In this document: piece by piece, positions 17,666 to 26,551 of the stretch
Layout: each line of letters opens with the position of its first letter
Numbering within the stretch: the first letter of the stretch is position 1
From: Solidesulfovibrio carbinolicus
Lineage (GTDB): Bacteria > Desulfobacterota > Desulfovibrionia > Desulfovibrionales > Desulfovibrionaceae
DNA: 64,000 nucleotides
NCBI RefSeq assembly: GCF_004135975.1
Contig: NZ_CP026538.1
Span: 248,001 to 312,000 of the forward strand
Direction of reading: 5' to 3'
Position numbers and translations under genes: made by a program
Notes under the pieces: generated by a model
The model's input: the letters and a program-made list of their open reading frames with translations, nothing else
Told to the model about the DNA's origin: nothing
Databases searched by the model: none

Positions 17666-18837
17666 TGAACATACTCTTCCTCAATCACAATCCCGAGCGC
17701 TACGGCACCTACTTCCGCTGCTACCACCTGGGGCGGCATCTGGCTGATCGCGGCCACAACGTGACCTTGGTGTGCGCCTCCCGCGAGGCCACCCTGCGCA
17801 CCACCGAACGCAAGGAAGGCGGCTTGCGCATCCGCTTCCTGCCGCGCGTCAACCTGGCCACCTACCACACCGGCCATACCCTGCGGATGTTGCTCAACAC
17901 CCACGAATGTCTGCGCACGCCCATGGACATTCTGCACAGCTTCGCCTTTCCGCTGCATCCCATCAGCTTCCCCACGCTGGTGACCAGCATCCTCAAGCCC
18001 CAGGTCAAGATCGTGCTGGACCACGACGACATGTGGAAAGGCGGCTTTATTGACCAGCACCCCGGCCCGGTGCGGCTGCTCTACAACTTCACCGAGGACC
18101 AGTTGCCGCGCATCGCCGACCAGGCCACCGCCGCCAGCGACATCCTCATCGGCAAATTCCGCGACGCCGGCCTGCCAGCCGACAAGATCCACTATATCCC
18201 CAACTGCCCAACCATCCGCCTGGACATGCCGCCCAAGCACGAGGCTCGGGCCGCCCTGGGGCTGGCCCCGGACGACAAAGTGCTGCTCTCCATGGGCCAC
18301 ACCTACACCGAATCGCTTTTTGCGCTGCTCGACGCCTACACCGCCGCCCGCGAGACCCTGCCGGGCCTCAAGCTTCTGTTCCTCGGCAAGATGCACATCT
18401 CCGACGACTTCAAGGCCCGCATGAAGCCCTATGAGGAGCGCTTCGCCCCGGACATCGTCAAGATCGGCGAAAAGCCGCCCACCGACGTGCCGCGCTATCT
18501 GGCCGCCGCCGACGCGCTGCTTCTGCCCATGGACGACGACCCCATCGAAAAGGCCCGCTTCCCCATCCGCTTCGGCGACTATCTCGCCTCGGGCGTGCCC
18601 GTGGTCTCCAACGCCGTGGGCGAAATCAAACGCATCATGGAGTCCCGCGACTGCGGTTACACCGCGCCCGTGGGCAACGCCGCCGCCTTCGGCCGGGCCA
18701 TCGTCACCGCCCTCACCGACGAGGCCGGCCGGCAGCGCAAACGTGAAAACGCCAGACGCCTCATCGCCGAAGAACTCAACTGGCCCGCCGTGGCCGCGCG
18801 CCTCGAAGCCGTCTACGAAAAGACGCTCGGCGAATAA
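17665..18837 (+). CDS. GT4-like glycosyltransferase
   Basis: 390 residues. ATG 17665 shares one base with the preceding TAA. The N-terminal Rossmann domain begins MNILFLNHNPERYGTYFRCY; the C-terminal donor domain has VLLSMGHTYTESLFALLDAY, LLFLGKMHISDDFKARMK and DYLASGVPVVSNAVGEIKRI with the conserved acidic site. It probably uses a nucleotide sugar in the cytoplasm for the polysaccharide made by this operon. Last gene before the repeat nest. Confidence 0.85.
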   Translation: MNILFLNHNPERYGTYFRCYHLGRHLADRGHNVTLVCASREATLRTTERKEGGLRIRFLPRVNLATYHTGHTLRMLLNTHECLRTPMDILHSFAFPLHPISFPTLVTSILKPQVKIVLDHDDMWKGGFIDQHPGPVRLLYNFTEDQLPRIADQATAASDILIGKFRDAGLPADKIHYIPNCPTIRLDMPPKHEARAALGLAPDDKVLLSMGHTYTESLFALLDAYTAARETLPGLKLLFLGKMHISDDFKARMKPYEERFAPDIVKIGEKPPTDVPRYLAAADALLLPMDDDPIEKARFPIRFGDYLASGVPVVSNAVGEIKRIMESRDCGYTAPVGNAAAFGRAIVTALTDEAGRQRKRENARRLIAEELNWPAVAARLEAVYEKTLGE

Positions 18838-18839
18838 CC

Positions 18840-18980
18840 GGGTCCAGGGCGCTGCCCTGGACCCGGCAGGGCGCTGTCCTGCACCCGCTGGGACGCTGTC
18901 CCAGACCCTGCCAGGGCGCTGCCCTGGACCCGGCAGGACGCTGTCCTGCACCTGCCAGGGCGCTGCCCTGGACCCGCCGG
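18840..18980 (+). repeat. Six-unit tandem hairpin array, 22-23 bp period
   Basis: Six units, each a 6-bp stem around GCT, with GCT at 18851, 18873, 18895, 18918, 18940 and 18962. Arms change together: CAGGGC/GCCCTG, TGGGAC/GTCCCA, CAGGAC/GTCCTG. One unit has a G-T pair. Units are separated by ACCC plus a few bases, and the array ends in a GGGGGG/CCCCCC hairpin (18978-19000). Confidence 0.85.
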
Positions 18981-19068
18981 GGGGATAATCCCCCCGGACC
19001 CCCTGATTGTCTGCGGCGGGCGGGCGAGCCGACAGGGGGGCCGGGAGGTGTCGGCGGACGCCGAAGAA

Positions 19069-19136
19069 GGGGCCGGAATCGCGCCCGGCGATGCCGCCGC
19101 TGGCGCGGCAGGCTCGCCGGACCCGATTCCGGCCCC
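19069..19136. repeat. Long hairpin with 12-bp outer arms
   Basis: GGGGCCGGAATC pairs with GATTCCGGCCCC; inside are CCGGCGA/TCGCCGG and GCCGC/GCGGC. It is followed by ACGGCCCC-caaagc-GGGGCCGT and then GGATAG, the same order as the long hairpin at 29911. Confidence 0.75.
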
Positions 19137-19251
19137 TACCACGCCACGGCCCCCAAAGCGGGGCCGTAGGGATAGCATTTTTGCTGACAGGATAGGGATG
19201 CCCGGAACCTGGGCATCCCCCATAGAGAAGTTTTTGGGGAAGGAGGGGGCT

Positions 19252-19295
19252 CGGGGGAGGAAACCCCTTTTTTCAAAAAGGGGTTTCCTCCCCCG
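19252..19295. repeat. Perfect 21-bp inverted repeat upstream of a glycosyltransferase
   Basis: Arms CGGGGGAGGAAACCCC+T5 and A5+GGGGTTTCCTCCCCCG with a 2-nt spacer. It ends 35 bp before ATG 19331 and could be a terminator or a structure in the 5' leader. Confidence 0.75.
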
Positions 19296-19330
19296 ATTCC
19301 TCTTCATTCTTTCCTCATAAGGACAAGCAT

Positions 19331-20515
19331 ATGCGTATATTCGTGCCGGCGATGGGGCGGGTGAACACGAAGAATCGGGACGGCAGCGAGGTCAGGTTCG
19401 CCGAGATCGCCAAGCGGTGGCTGGCGGCCGGCGTGAAGCTGGAGCTGTTGTTGCCGCGCCGGGAGATCGGCGTGCTGGAGTCCCAGGGCGTGCGCGCTTC
19501 CTGGCGCGTGCATTGGGAGCCTTTTACCAGCGAATCCGACCGGCTGTGGAACGTGCTGGCCGTGTATTTGTGGCGGATGCTGACCTGTCCGCTGGCGCGG
19601 TATCCCAAAGGCGTGGACGCGGTTTACGCGCCGTCGGACTTCTTGTTCGACTTGCTGCCGGCGCTCTTGTGCCGTTGGCGCAATCCGGCGGCCAGGCTCG
19701 TCGTGTGCGTGTTTCTCATCGCCCCCAACCCCTTTAAGGGCTACGAGAACGTCTTTGGCGGCAAGTGGAAGCTGCCGTCGGTGCGCGGGGTGCTCTATTA
19801 CTGCGCCCAGTGGTTGAGCGTCTGGTTGGCACGAAAAAATGGCGCGACCATGCTCGTGCTCAATTCCCTGGACAAGGATTCGCTGATCGCCATGGGCGCG
19901 GACCCGGCCACGGTGCATGTGGTGACCATGGGCGTGGACGCCGGCTTTTTCGACGGCGTGGACGCGGCGGCCGACACGCCGCGCTATGACGGCATTTTCC
20001 TGGGCCGGCTGCATCCCCAAAAGGGGCTTTTCGATCTGGTGCGCATCTGGAAGCGGGTGTGCGAGAAGCGTCCCGGCAGCCGCCTTGGGGTCATCGGCGG
20101 CGGCAGCGATTGGTGGTTTGGCAAGCTCAAGCAGGAGATCGCGGCGGCCGGGCTGACCGGCCAGGTCGATTTGCTCGGGTTTCGTCAGGGTGAGGACAAG
20201 GTGCGGCTGTTAAAGGCCGCCGGCGTGTTCCTCATGCCCAGCCACTACGAGAGCTTCGGCCAGGTGGCCGTGGAGGCCATGGCCAGCGGTCTGCCGGTGG
20301 TGGCCTACGATCTGCCGATTTATCGAGAGATTTTCCCCACCGGCATGATCAAGACGGCCCTGGAGGACGAGGCGTCGTTTGCCGCCGAGGTGTTGTCCCT
20401 GCTGGCTGACCCGGCCCGCCGCGAGGCCGCCGTGGCGCAGGCCCGGGCCCGCGCCGCCGTCTTCGACTGGGCGGCCATCGCCGAGCGCGAAATGGGGTTT
20501 GTGACGCAGCGGTAG
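19331..20515 (+). CDS. GT4 glycosyltransferase
   Basis: 394 residues; ATG 19331 follows AAGGA. GT-B fold: RIFVPAMGRVNTKNRDGSE at the N-terminus, a donor domain with YDGIFLGRLHPQKGLFDLV, and the diagnostic MPSHYESFGQVAVEAMASGL then PVVAYDLP, in which E-x7-E binds the nucleotide sugar. It is a cytoplasmic retaining transferase, probably for the same polysaccharide as the upstream operon, but separated from it by the 493-bp repeat nest. It converges on the Fic gene. Confidence 0.88.
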   Translation: MRIFVPAMGRVNTKNRDGSEVRFAEIAKRWLAAGVKLELLLPRREIGVLESQGVRASWRVHWEPFTSESDRLWNVLAVYLWRMLTCPLARYPKGVDAVYAPSDFLFDLLPALLCRWRNPAARLVVCVFLIAPNPFKGYENVFGGKWKLPSVRGVLYYCAQWLSVWLARKNGATMLVLNSLDKDSLIAMGADPATVHVVTMGVDAGFFDGVDAAADTPRYDGIFLGRLHPQKGLFDLVRIWKRVCEKRPGSRLGVIGGGSDWWFGKLKQEIAAAGLTGQVDLLGFRQGEDKVRLLKAAGVFLMPSHYESFGQVAVEAMASGLPVVAYDLPIYREIFPTGMIKTALEDEASFAAEVLSLLADPARREAAVAQARARAAVFDWAAIAEREMGFVTQR

Positions 20516-20630
20516 GGCGATTGGCGACCGGTCACGACTCGCGTTTCAGGGATGCGTGATTTTTTAAGAAAATTGGTGTGTTAAATTCTTTGCCTGGGAA
20601 AAGCCCTAAGCGCTTTTCGCGGATGCGACA

Positions 20631-21785
20631 CTAACGGGCGTCGTCGATGAGCCGGTAGCGGGTGCCCGTTTTACAGATCAGCCCGAGGCGTTCCAGATTC
20701 TTGATGTCGCGCCGGATCGTTTTGTCGCTGACCTGTCGATAGAGCAGCGTAAACGGACTTGTCTGCCTGAGATCGTGGCTGTCAAACGCCGTGTCGCCGG
20801 CGGCCAGGAGCAGTTCGATGAGCTGATGCTGGCGCGGGGAAATCTCTCGGGTCTGGTTCTTGAGATACGCGACATAGTCGCGATAGAGCAGCGGTTTGAC
20901 CCCCGCCACGAGGCGCTCCCGGAGTTCTTCCAGGCCGGCGCGCAGGGAACGGCAATAGAAATCCAGGAACGGCTGCACGCTGTCGTCCGTGCTGTGTTCC
21001 GATTTCGAGAACGCGATGTAATAGTCGTGGATGTCGCGGTAATAGGCGTTCCAAAGTATGCTCGGTATATGCCGATAGCCGGCCGCCGCCAGGATCATGG
21101 CCTCGATCATGCGGGCCGTGCGCCCATTGCCGTCCCGGAAGGGATGGATTTTCGCCAGATGGTAATGCGCCAGGGCCGCCCGAATGACCGGATCGGTCAG
21201 CAAGAGCGCCTCGCCGTTTATCCAATCCACGAACGCCGCCATGAGCGTCTTGATGTCTTCCAGAATTTTCGGGGGCACATAGGTGCCGCCATGTTCCGGG
21301 TTGCCGACTTGCACGGGCGTGTTGCGATACAGTCCCGGTGAGATGGACGCGTCGTTGACGCCGATAGTGATGGCGGCGTGGACTGCCTTGATAATACCCT
21401 CGCTGAGCAGAAAGGGTTTGGCATTCTTGGCTTTATTGGTAGCGAGGATGAACTTGTCGTGGGTAGCCTTGAGATTGAGGATTTCCCGCTCGAAATCGTT
21501 GGCGGCCGTTGTCGAACCTTCTTTTTCCAGCAAAGCGCCCACAGCCTTTTCGTCCAGGGGATTGCCTTCCAGCGCCGCCGTGCTGAAGATGGACTTGCGG
21601 ATCAGGTCGGCGTCGAGAAACGCCGCCAGATGCGGCGGTGTCGGCAATGAGGCGATGATGTCGTAGCAGGCGTGGAAGACCTTGAGTTCGGTAGCGATGT
21701 TGTCTTGATCGAAGCGGCGGGAGAAGACGAAATTGCCGGACTTGAACGTCAGGACCTTGTGGATTTCCTGGGCTGTCGTGGGCAT
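20631..21785 (-). CDS. Fic family protein with autoinhibitory helix and winged-helix tail
   Basis: 384 residues. The complete catalytic Fic motif HPFRDGNGRTAR is at residues 214-225, so AMP-transferase activity is plausible. An N-terminal inhibitory motif T69-AAL-E73-G74 (within STAALEGN) marks a class II Fic protein whose Glu blocks ATP until released. The C-terminal ~80 residues (TLLYRQVSDKTIRRDIKNLE) look like a winged helix, suggesting DNA binding or autoregulation. Codon use is visibly less GC-rich than in neighbours, hinting at transfer. It stands alone. Confidence 0.88.
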   Translation of the reverse strand: MPTTAQEIHKVLTFKSGNFVFSRRFDQDNIATELKVFHACYDIIASLPTPPHLAAFLDADLIRKSIFSTAALEGNPLDEKAVGALLEKEGSTTAANDFEREILNLKATHDKFILATNKAKNAKPFLLSEGIIKAVHAAITIGVNDASISPGLYRNTPVQVGNPEHGGTYVPPKILEDIKTLMAAFVDWINGEALLLTDPVIRAALAHYHLAKIHPFRDGNGRTARMIEAMILAAAGYRHIPSILWNAYYRDIHDYYIAFSKSEHSTDDSVQPFLDFYCRSLRAGLEELRERLVAGVKPLLYRDYVAYLKNQTREISPRQHQLIELLLAAGDTAFDSHDLRQTSPFTLLYRQVSDKTIRRDIKNLERLGLICKTGTRYRLIDDAR

Positions 21786-21874
21786 GATTTTGTCCAGCTT
21801 AAAAGTAATGAAATCGTACTTATAAAATTATTCATGTCCTTTGTTTTGTCCAGAAGATTTGTCCCTCCCAGCCA

Positions 21875-23098
21875 TCATTCGTCCCGCAGCACCGCCAGCA
21901 CCTCGACGTTGGAGGCCTGCCAGGCCGGATAGGCCCCGGCCAGGATGCCCAGGGCCGCCGAGCCGATAAGCGTGCCGCCGATCAGCGCCGGATGGTAGAC
22001 GCTCGGGAAATCCCCCACCCGGTAGACCACGGCCAGCACGCCAAGGGCCACCACCGTCCCTGCCGCGCCGCCGGCCGAGGCCATCATGCCGGATTCGATG
22101 AGAAACTGGCGCACGATGTCTTTTTTACGCGCTCCCACCGCCCGCCGGATGCCGATCTCCAGACGCCTGGCCCGCACGAGCAGGATCATGATGGAGAGGA
22201 TGCCCAGGCCGCCGATGCCAAAGGACAGCGACGAGCTGATGAACCCCAGGGTCTGCACCAAGTCGAGCGCCTGCTGCTTGACCTCCATGGTGTCCTTGGC
22301 GGTCAACACCTTGAAATCGTCGGGCTGCCCCTTGTCGGTCTTGATGTCGTGGCGCTTGCGCAGGATGTGCACGGCGGCTTCCCGGGCAGCGTCGAAATCC
22401 GCCCCGTCGGCCAGGCGCACGTACACCCCGTGGATGTAGGTCTTGTTGGACATGCGCCGCATGAAGGTGGAAAGCGGCACGAAAATCTGTTCGTCCTGGT
22501 TGGCCCCGGACACGTCCGAGCCTTTTTCCTCCATGACACCGACAACGGTGAGCCGGGCCCGGAAGATGAAGACCGACTGGCCCACGGCCGCCTCGGCCGT
22601 GCCGAAAAGCCGCCGGGCGATGGCCGGCCCCAGGGCGCAGACCAGCTCCTTGTCGTCTTCCTCGGCTTGGTCGAAAAAGCGGCCGTACTGGGGCGTGGCG
22701 CCGCGTATGGACGGATAGGCCGGCCAGGTGGCCACGAGCTGGCACATGACCTTTTTGTCGCCGGCCCGGATGGGCATGGGGAAGCTGAGAAACGGCACGC
22801 CGTCCACGGCCGAGGGCAGCCCGCGCAGCAGGGCCACGGCGTCGGGGAGCTTCAAGTTGGTGTTGCCGGCGTCGGGCCGGATGTCGCCCCGGCGGAAACG
22901 GATGTTGCCGGTCATGGCCATCAGCAGGTTGGGCCCGAGCTTTTCCGTCTCGATGACGGCCTTACGCTCCATGGCCAGGGTCACGTGCAGCACGCCCGTG
23001 AGCGCGAACGCACCGAGAAAGACCCCGAGCATGGCCAGGACCGTGCGCATCTTGTGGGTCGCCAGGGACTTCAGCGCGATACGCAGGCTAAAAAGCAC
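21875..23098 (-). CDS. MacB/FtsX-type ABC transporter permease
   Basis: 407 residues from GTG 23098. One N-terminal membrane segment (MRTVLAMLGVFLGAFALTGV), a large periplasmic MacB-like domain (residues ~45-280), then three C-terminal segments with the FtsX hallmark RRAVGARKKDIVRQFLIESG. Members couple to a separate or fused ATPase and push substrates or lipoproteins across the envelope. No ATPase gene lies beside it here. It follows the ModE-like regulator by 9 bp, so probably one operon. Confidence 0.85.
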   Translation of the reverse strand: MLFSLRIALKSLATHKMRTVLAMLGVFLGAFALTGVLHVTLAMERKAVIETEKLGPNLLMAMTGNIRFRRGDIRPDAGNTNLKLPDAVALLRGLPSAVDGVPFLSFPMPIRAGDKKVMCQLVATWPAYPSIRGATPQYGRFFDQAEEDDKELVCALGPAIARRLFGTAEAAVGQSVFIFRARLTVVGVMEEKGSDVSGANQDEQIFVPLSTFMRRMSNKTYIHGVYVRLADGADFDAAREAAVHILRKRHDIKTDKGQPDDFKVLTAKDTMEVKQQALDLVQTLGFISSSLSFGIGGLGILSIMILLVRARRLEIGIRRAVGARKKDIVRQFLIESGMMASAGGAAGTVVALGVLAVVYRVGDFPSVYHPALIGGTLIGSAALGILAGAYPAWQASNVEVLAVLRDE

Positions 23099-23107
23099 CG
23101 GCAGGCC

Positions 23108-23494
23108 TCAGGAAGAAGAGGGGGCTTTGGGGTGTTCTTCGTTGTACGGTTCGGTTGGCCAGGGGAAAAGCTCCTTGGCCCGGGCCACGGCAAAGGCTTC
23201 CACATCCTTGTGCCAGACGCGAAAAAGCTGCACCAAGTCATGGCCAAGGGGGGTCAAGCGAAAGCCTTTTTTGGGGCCCGAACGCTCCACCAGCGGTTCG
23301 CCGATGACGGTTTCCGTCTGCTTCATGCGGCCCCAGGCGGCGCGGTAGGACATGCCCATGGCCGAGGCCGCCTTGTTGAGCGACCCCAGTTCCTCCACAA
23401 GTTCGAGAAGTTGAATCCGGCCCAGCCCAAGCAGCATGCCGTCTCCGGTTTCGAGCCATAAATGCAGCCGCTGCACGGCCTTGATCGTGTGCAT
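23108..23494 (-). CDS. ModE N-terminal-like winged-helix regulator
   Basis: 128 residues; ATG 23494 follows GAGGAAA. The winged helix reads IQLLELVEELGSLNKAASAM then GMSYRAAWGRMKQTETVIGEPLVERSGPKKGF, which is the ModE/LysR-type DNA-binding unit. The molybdate-binding MOP domains of full ModE are absent, so molybdate sensing cannot be assumed. First gene of a two-gene unit with the ABC permease, divergent from the MATE exporter. Confidence 0.8.
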   Translation of the reverse strand: MHTIKAVQRLHLWLETGDGMLLGLGRIQLLELVEELGSLNKAASAMGMSYRAAWGRMKQTETVIGEPLVERSGPKKGFRLTPLGHDLVQLFRVWHKDVEAFAVARAKELFPWPTEPYNEEHPKAPSSS

Positions 23495-23632
23495 CCGCTT
23501 TCCTCACGAGTCCGCTCTGGCGTTATGTCAAAGCTGTCTTATCCTTAGCCGGCCGCTGTTGCCAAGGGGGAGTTGACCGCGAAGGCCGGCTCCCGTATCG
23601 CCAGACGCCTTGTGCGCGACGGCGGAGGTTGC

Positions 23633-25015
23633 ATGGAGAAAAAAAGCGGACTGCTGGCCGCCGGTGTCGGCTTTGGGACCATCTGGTCCCTGGCCTGGCC
23701 GCAGATCCTCATGATGTTTTTGACGTTTTGCATCGGTTTCGTCGACGTCTACGTGGGCGGGCGCATCGACCGGGAAACCCAGGCGGCGGTGGGCGTTTTG
23801 GCCCAGGCCATGTTTTTTTTCCAGGTTGTTGCCGCCGCCGTGGCCAACGGAGCCGTGGCCGCCGTCAGCCAGTCCGAGGGCGCGGGGCGTCTGGCCAGGG
23901 CCGGGCGCTATGTCTGGCTGTGCCTGCTGGCCGGGGTGGCCGCCTCGGTGGCCGTCATGGCCCTGGGGCTGGTCTTTCGTGACGCCTTTCTCGGCTTGCT
24001 CCAGATGCCGGCCCCCATCTGGGACACGGCCCGCTATTTCCTGACCGTGTTGTTGCTGCTGCTGCCCATCCAGTCGTTTTTCATCATCGCCAACGCCCTG
24101 TTCCGGGCGCGTCGGCTGGTCATGACGCCGCTTTTTGCCTGGGGCCTGGCCGCCGTGCTCAATACCCTGGGTGATTTCGGCTTTGGCCTGGGACGCTTCG
24201 GCCTGCCGGACTTCGGCTATGCCGGCGTGGCCTGGAGCACGTTTATTTCGGTCACGGCCGGCATGGCCTTCAACCTGGCCGCGCTCATCCACGTCGGCAT
24301 GCTGCGGCGCGACCAGTTCCCCTGCTGGCGCTGGGCGCGCTGCGCCAGCCGCTATCTGCTGCGGGTCGCCTGGCCGTCGGGGCTCATGCAGATCGTGTGG
24401 CACACCGGCTATTTGCTCCTTTTTTCCGTGGTCGGCTCGCTGCCCACGGGCAGCGTGGCCGCCCTGGCCGGCATGTCGGCCGGGATGCGGCTGGAATCGA
24501 TACTCTTTTTGCCGCCCATGGCCTTTAATTTCACGGCCTCCATCCTGGTCGGCAATTTGATCGGAGCCGGCCGGCCCGACGAGGCCCGGCGGGTGGGCTA
24601 CCGCATCGCCTGGGCGGGCGTGGCCGCCATCAGCCTCATGGGGCTTTGCCTGTGGCCGTTTCTGCCGGCGGCGGCCGCGTTTGTCTCCCCGGACCCCGAG
24701 GCGGCGGCCCAGGCGGTTTCGTATTTGCGATACAACGTCGCGGCCATTCCCTTTACCGTGGCCGGTCTTATTCTCATCGGGGCCATGACCGGGGCCGGGG
24801 CGACGCTTTTAACCATGTTCGTCACCGGCGGTTCCGTCTGGCTTGTGCGGTTGCCCTTGGCGTTTTTATTGGGGCATAGCCTCCTTGGCCGGGCCGAGGG
24901 GGTGTGGATTTCCATGTTCGTGTCCCAGGCCGTGCAGTCGCTGGCCTGCCTGGGGGTGTACCGCTACGCGGATTGGACGCGTTTCGGCATGGGCGGCGGC
25001 AAGACGAGGAAGTAA
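23633..25015 (+). CDS. MATE-family exporter
   Basis: 460 residues from ATG 23633 with GGAGG 5 nt upstream. About 12 membrane helices arranged as two similar halves; the first begins IWSLAWPQILMMFLTFCIGF VDVYVGG, typical of MATE proteins that export drugs or metabolites in exchange for Na+ or H+. Stop and next start are 2 bp apart, so it is coupled to the DUF2156 gene. Confidence 0.88.
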   Translation: MEKKSGLLAAGVGFGTIWSLAWPQILMMFLTFCIGFVDVYVGGRIDRETQAAVGVLAQAMFFFQVVAAAVANGAVAAVSQSEGAGRLARAGRYVWLCLLAGVAASVAVMALGLVFRDAFLGLLQMPAPIWDTARYFLTVLLLLLPIQSFFIIANALFRARRLVMTPLFAWGLAAVLNTLGDFGFGLGRFGLPDFGYAGVAWSTFISVTAGMAFNLAALIHVGMLRRDQFPCWRWARCASRYLLRVAWPSGLMQIVWHTGYLLLFSVVGSLPTGSVAALAGMSAGMRLESILFLPPMAFNFTASILVGNLIGAGRPDEARRVGYRIAWAGVAAISLMGLCLWPFLPAAAAFVSPDPEAAAQAVSYLRYNVAAIPFTVAGLILIGAMTGAGATLLTMFVTGGSVWLVRLPLAFLLGHSLLGRAEGVWISMFVSQAVQSLACLGVYRYADWTRFGMGGGKTRK

Positions 25016-25017
25016 CG

Positions 25018-25902
25018 ATGCGAGAAGGTTTTGAGGCCATTTCCCTGGAGCGGCGCGACGAATACCTGGAGCGCCTGGCAAAGTGCCCCGAGAAGGTTTC
25101 GGACTACAGCTTCGGCAACCTCTGGGGCTGGGCCGAGGAATACGGCCTGTCCTGGCGGTTTGGCGAAAGCCATGTCTGGATCTTGCAGACTAAGCCCTAT
25201 GAAGTCTTTTGGGCGCCGGTGGGGCCGTGGACCAACGTCGATTGGAGCGCCTGCCCGTGTCTGGCCCAGGGGCTGGACTTCATCCGGGTGCCCGAGATGT
25301 TGTGCGGCATCCTCTCCGACGCCATGCCCGACCGGGTGACCACCCAGGAGGCCCGGGACCACGACGACTACGTCTACAGCGTGCCCGAACTGGTGGAGCT
25401 TCGCGGCAACAAGTTCCACAAGAAGAAAAATCTGCTCAGCCAGTTTCAGCGGACCTACGACTACGAATACAAGCCGCTGACCCCGGATTGCGTGGAAGAG
25501 ACCCTGGAACTGCAGCGTCAGTGGTTCGCCTGGCGTGATCCCGAGGATTCCGGGGCGCTTTTGGCTGAAAATCAAGCAATCGTGCGGGTGCTCCAGAGCT
25601 GGGACCGTTTCCCGGGCCTTATGGGCGGGGCCATCCGGGTGGACGGCGAGATGATCGCTTATACCGTGGCCGAAGCGCTGACCCCGGAAATGCTGGTGAT
25701 CCACTTCGAAAAAGGCCGGCCGGGCTTCAAGGGCGTGTATCAGGCCATCAATCAAATGTTTCTGGCCGATGCCGGAACGCCCTACGCCCTGGTCAACCGG
25801 GAGCAGGATCTGGGCGACGAGGGATTGCGCAAGGCCAAACTCTCCTACAACCCCTGCATGTATCTCAAAAAATGCAAGGTTTCCGTGGCGGCGGCCGGAT
25901 AA
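25018..25902 (+). CDS. DUF2156 (LPG-synthase C-terminal-like) protein
   Basis: 294 residues. It matches the GNAT-like fold found at the C-terminus of phosphatidylglycerol lysyltransferases: KVSDYSFGNLWGWAEEYGLS, LRGNKFHKKKNLLSQF, and GFKGVYQAINQMFL. It lacks the membrane half of MprF-type enzymes and is soluble. Free-standing members have no settled substrate. It is the second gene of the MATE operon. Confidence 0.8.
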   Translation: MREGFEAISLERRDEYLERLAKCPEKVSDYSFGNLWGWAEEYGLSWRFGESHVWILQTKPYEVFWAPVGPWTNVDWSACPCLAQGLDFIRVPEMLCGILSDAMPDRVTTQEARDHDDYVYSVPELVELRGNKFHKKKNLLSQFQRTYDYEYKPLTPDCVEETLELQRQWFAWRDPEDSGALLAENQAIVRVLQSWDRFPGLMGGAIRVDGEMIAYTVAEALTPEMLVIHFEKGRPGFKGVYQAINQMFLADAGTPYALVNREQDLGDEGLRKAKLSYNPCMYLKKCKVSVAAAG

Positions 25903-26069
25903 GGCTGCCCCGGCCCGCGTCCGGCACGGATAGGATCGGTCGCGCGCATCGACGCGACAGGGCGGTTTTTTGCTGTTGCAGTGTGGGTTTGGCTTGCCTT
26001 TTCGGGCAAAACAACCAACATTGGTCGGTGCTGTTTTGTTGCTGATCCTGTACCGGTTGGGGCGAAAGC

Positions 26070-26456
26070 ATGAATAAGACGCTTCGTATTCTCGTCGTTG
26101 ACGACTCCAAGGTCATGCGCGGGGTGCTGCGCAAGATGCTCGGTTGTGACGGAACCGAAGTGCTGGAAGCCCACGACGGCAAGCACGCCCTGGAAGTGCT
26201 GGCCGTCGAGCCGGTGGACTGCGTCATCTCCGACTGGAACATGCCGCGCATGAAGGGCATCGATCTGTTGCGCCAGGTCCGGCAGGACGCCGCCCTGGCC
26301 CACCTGCCCTTTGTCATGGTCACGGCCGAGGCCATGGCCCAGAACGTGGCCGAGGCCGACGCCGCCAGTGTCAGCGCCTACCTCACCAAGCCCTTCACCG
26401 CCGAGGACCTCTGGACCACCCTGCGCGGCATCCTGCCGGGGGCCGCGTCGGCTTGA
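26070..26456 (+). CDS. Single-domain CheY-like response regulator
   Basis: 128 residues, only a receiver domain. The acidic pair D11-D12, phospho-acceptor D55 (CVISDWNMP), T85 and K107 (YLTKPF) are all present, so it should be phosphorylated and switch. There is no output domain. Chemotaxis-type or phosphorelay use is likely, but no kinase or che gene is adjacent. Confidence 0.9.
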   Translation: MNKTLRILVVDDSKVMRGVLRKMLGCDGTEVLEAHDGKHALEVLAVEPVDCVISDWNMPRMKGIDLLRQVRQDAALAHLPFVMVTAEAMAQNVAEADAASVSAYLTKPFTAEDLWTTLRGILPGAASA

Positions 26457-26551
26457 CGCCCCGCCCGAGCTTGCCCCGGCGCAGGCTCGTGTCGCCCCTG
26501 GCGAGAAATCCATGCCGTTTCCTGCCAACAGGTGAAAGCCGGGAGCTCTTC

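Larger units (their letters stand above)
18838..19330. repeat. Gene-free 493-bp repeat nest
   Basis: Between two glycosyltransferase genes. It holds, in order: the six-unit hairpin array with a class B tail (18840-19005), a long hairpin (19069-19136), a GGCCCC/GGGGCC hairpin (19146-19167), GGGATGCCC/GGGCATCCC (19195-19219), and a 21-bp-arm hairpin (19252-19295). The last ends 35 bp before the next start codon. No coding frame here is convincing. Confidence 0.85.

Noticed and set aside
18840-18980. CRISPR-like array
   Set aside because: Units are 22-23 bp apart with no spacers; differences follow base pairing, not unique spacers.
23108-23494. Full ModE molybdate regulator
   Set aside because: Only the DNA-binding half is present; both MOP domains are missing, so molybdate sensing is not claimed.
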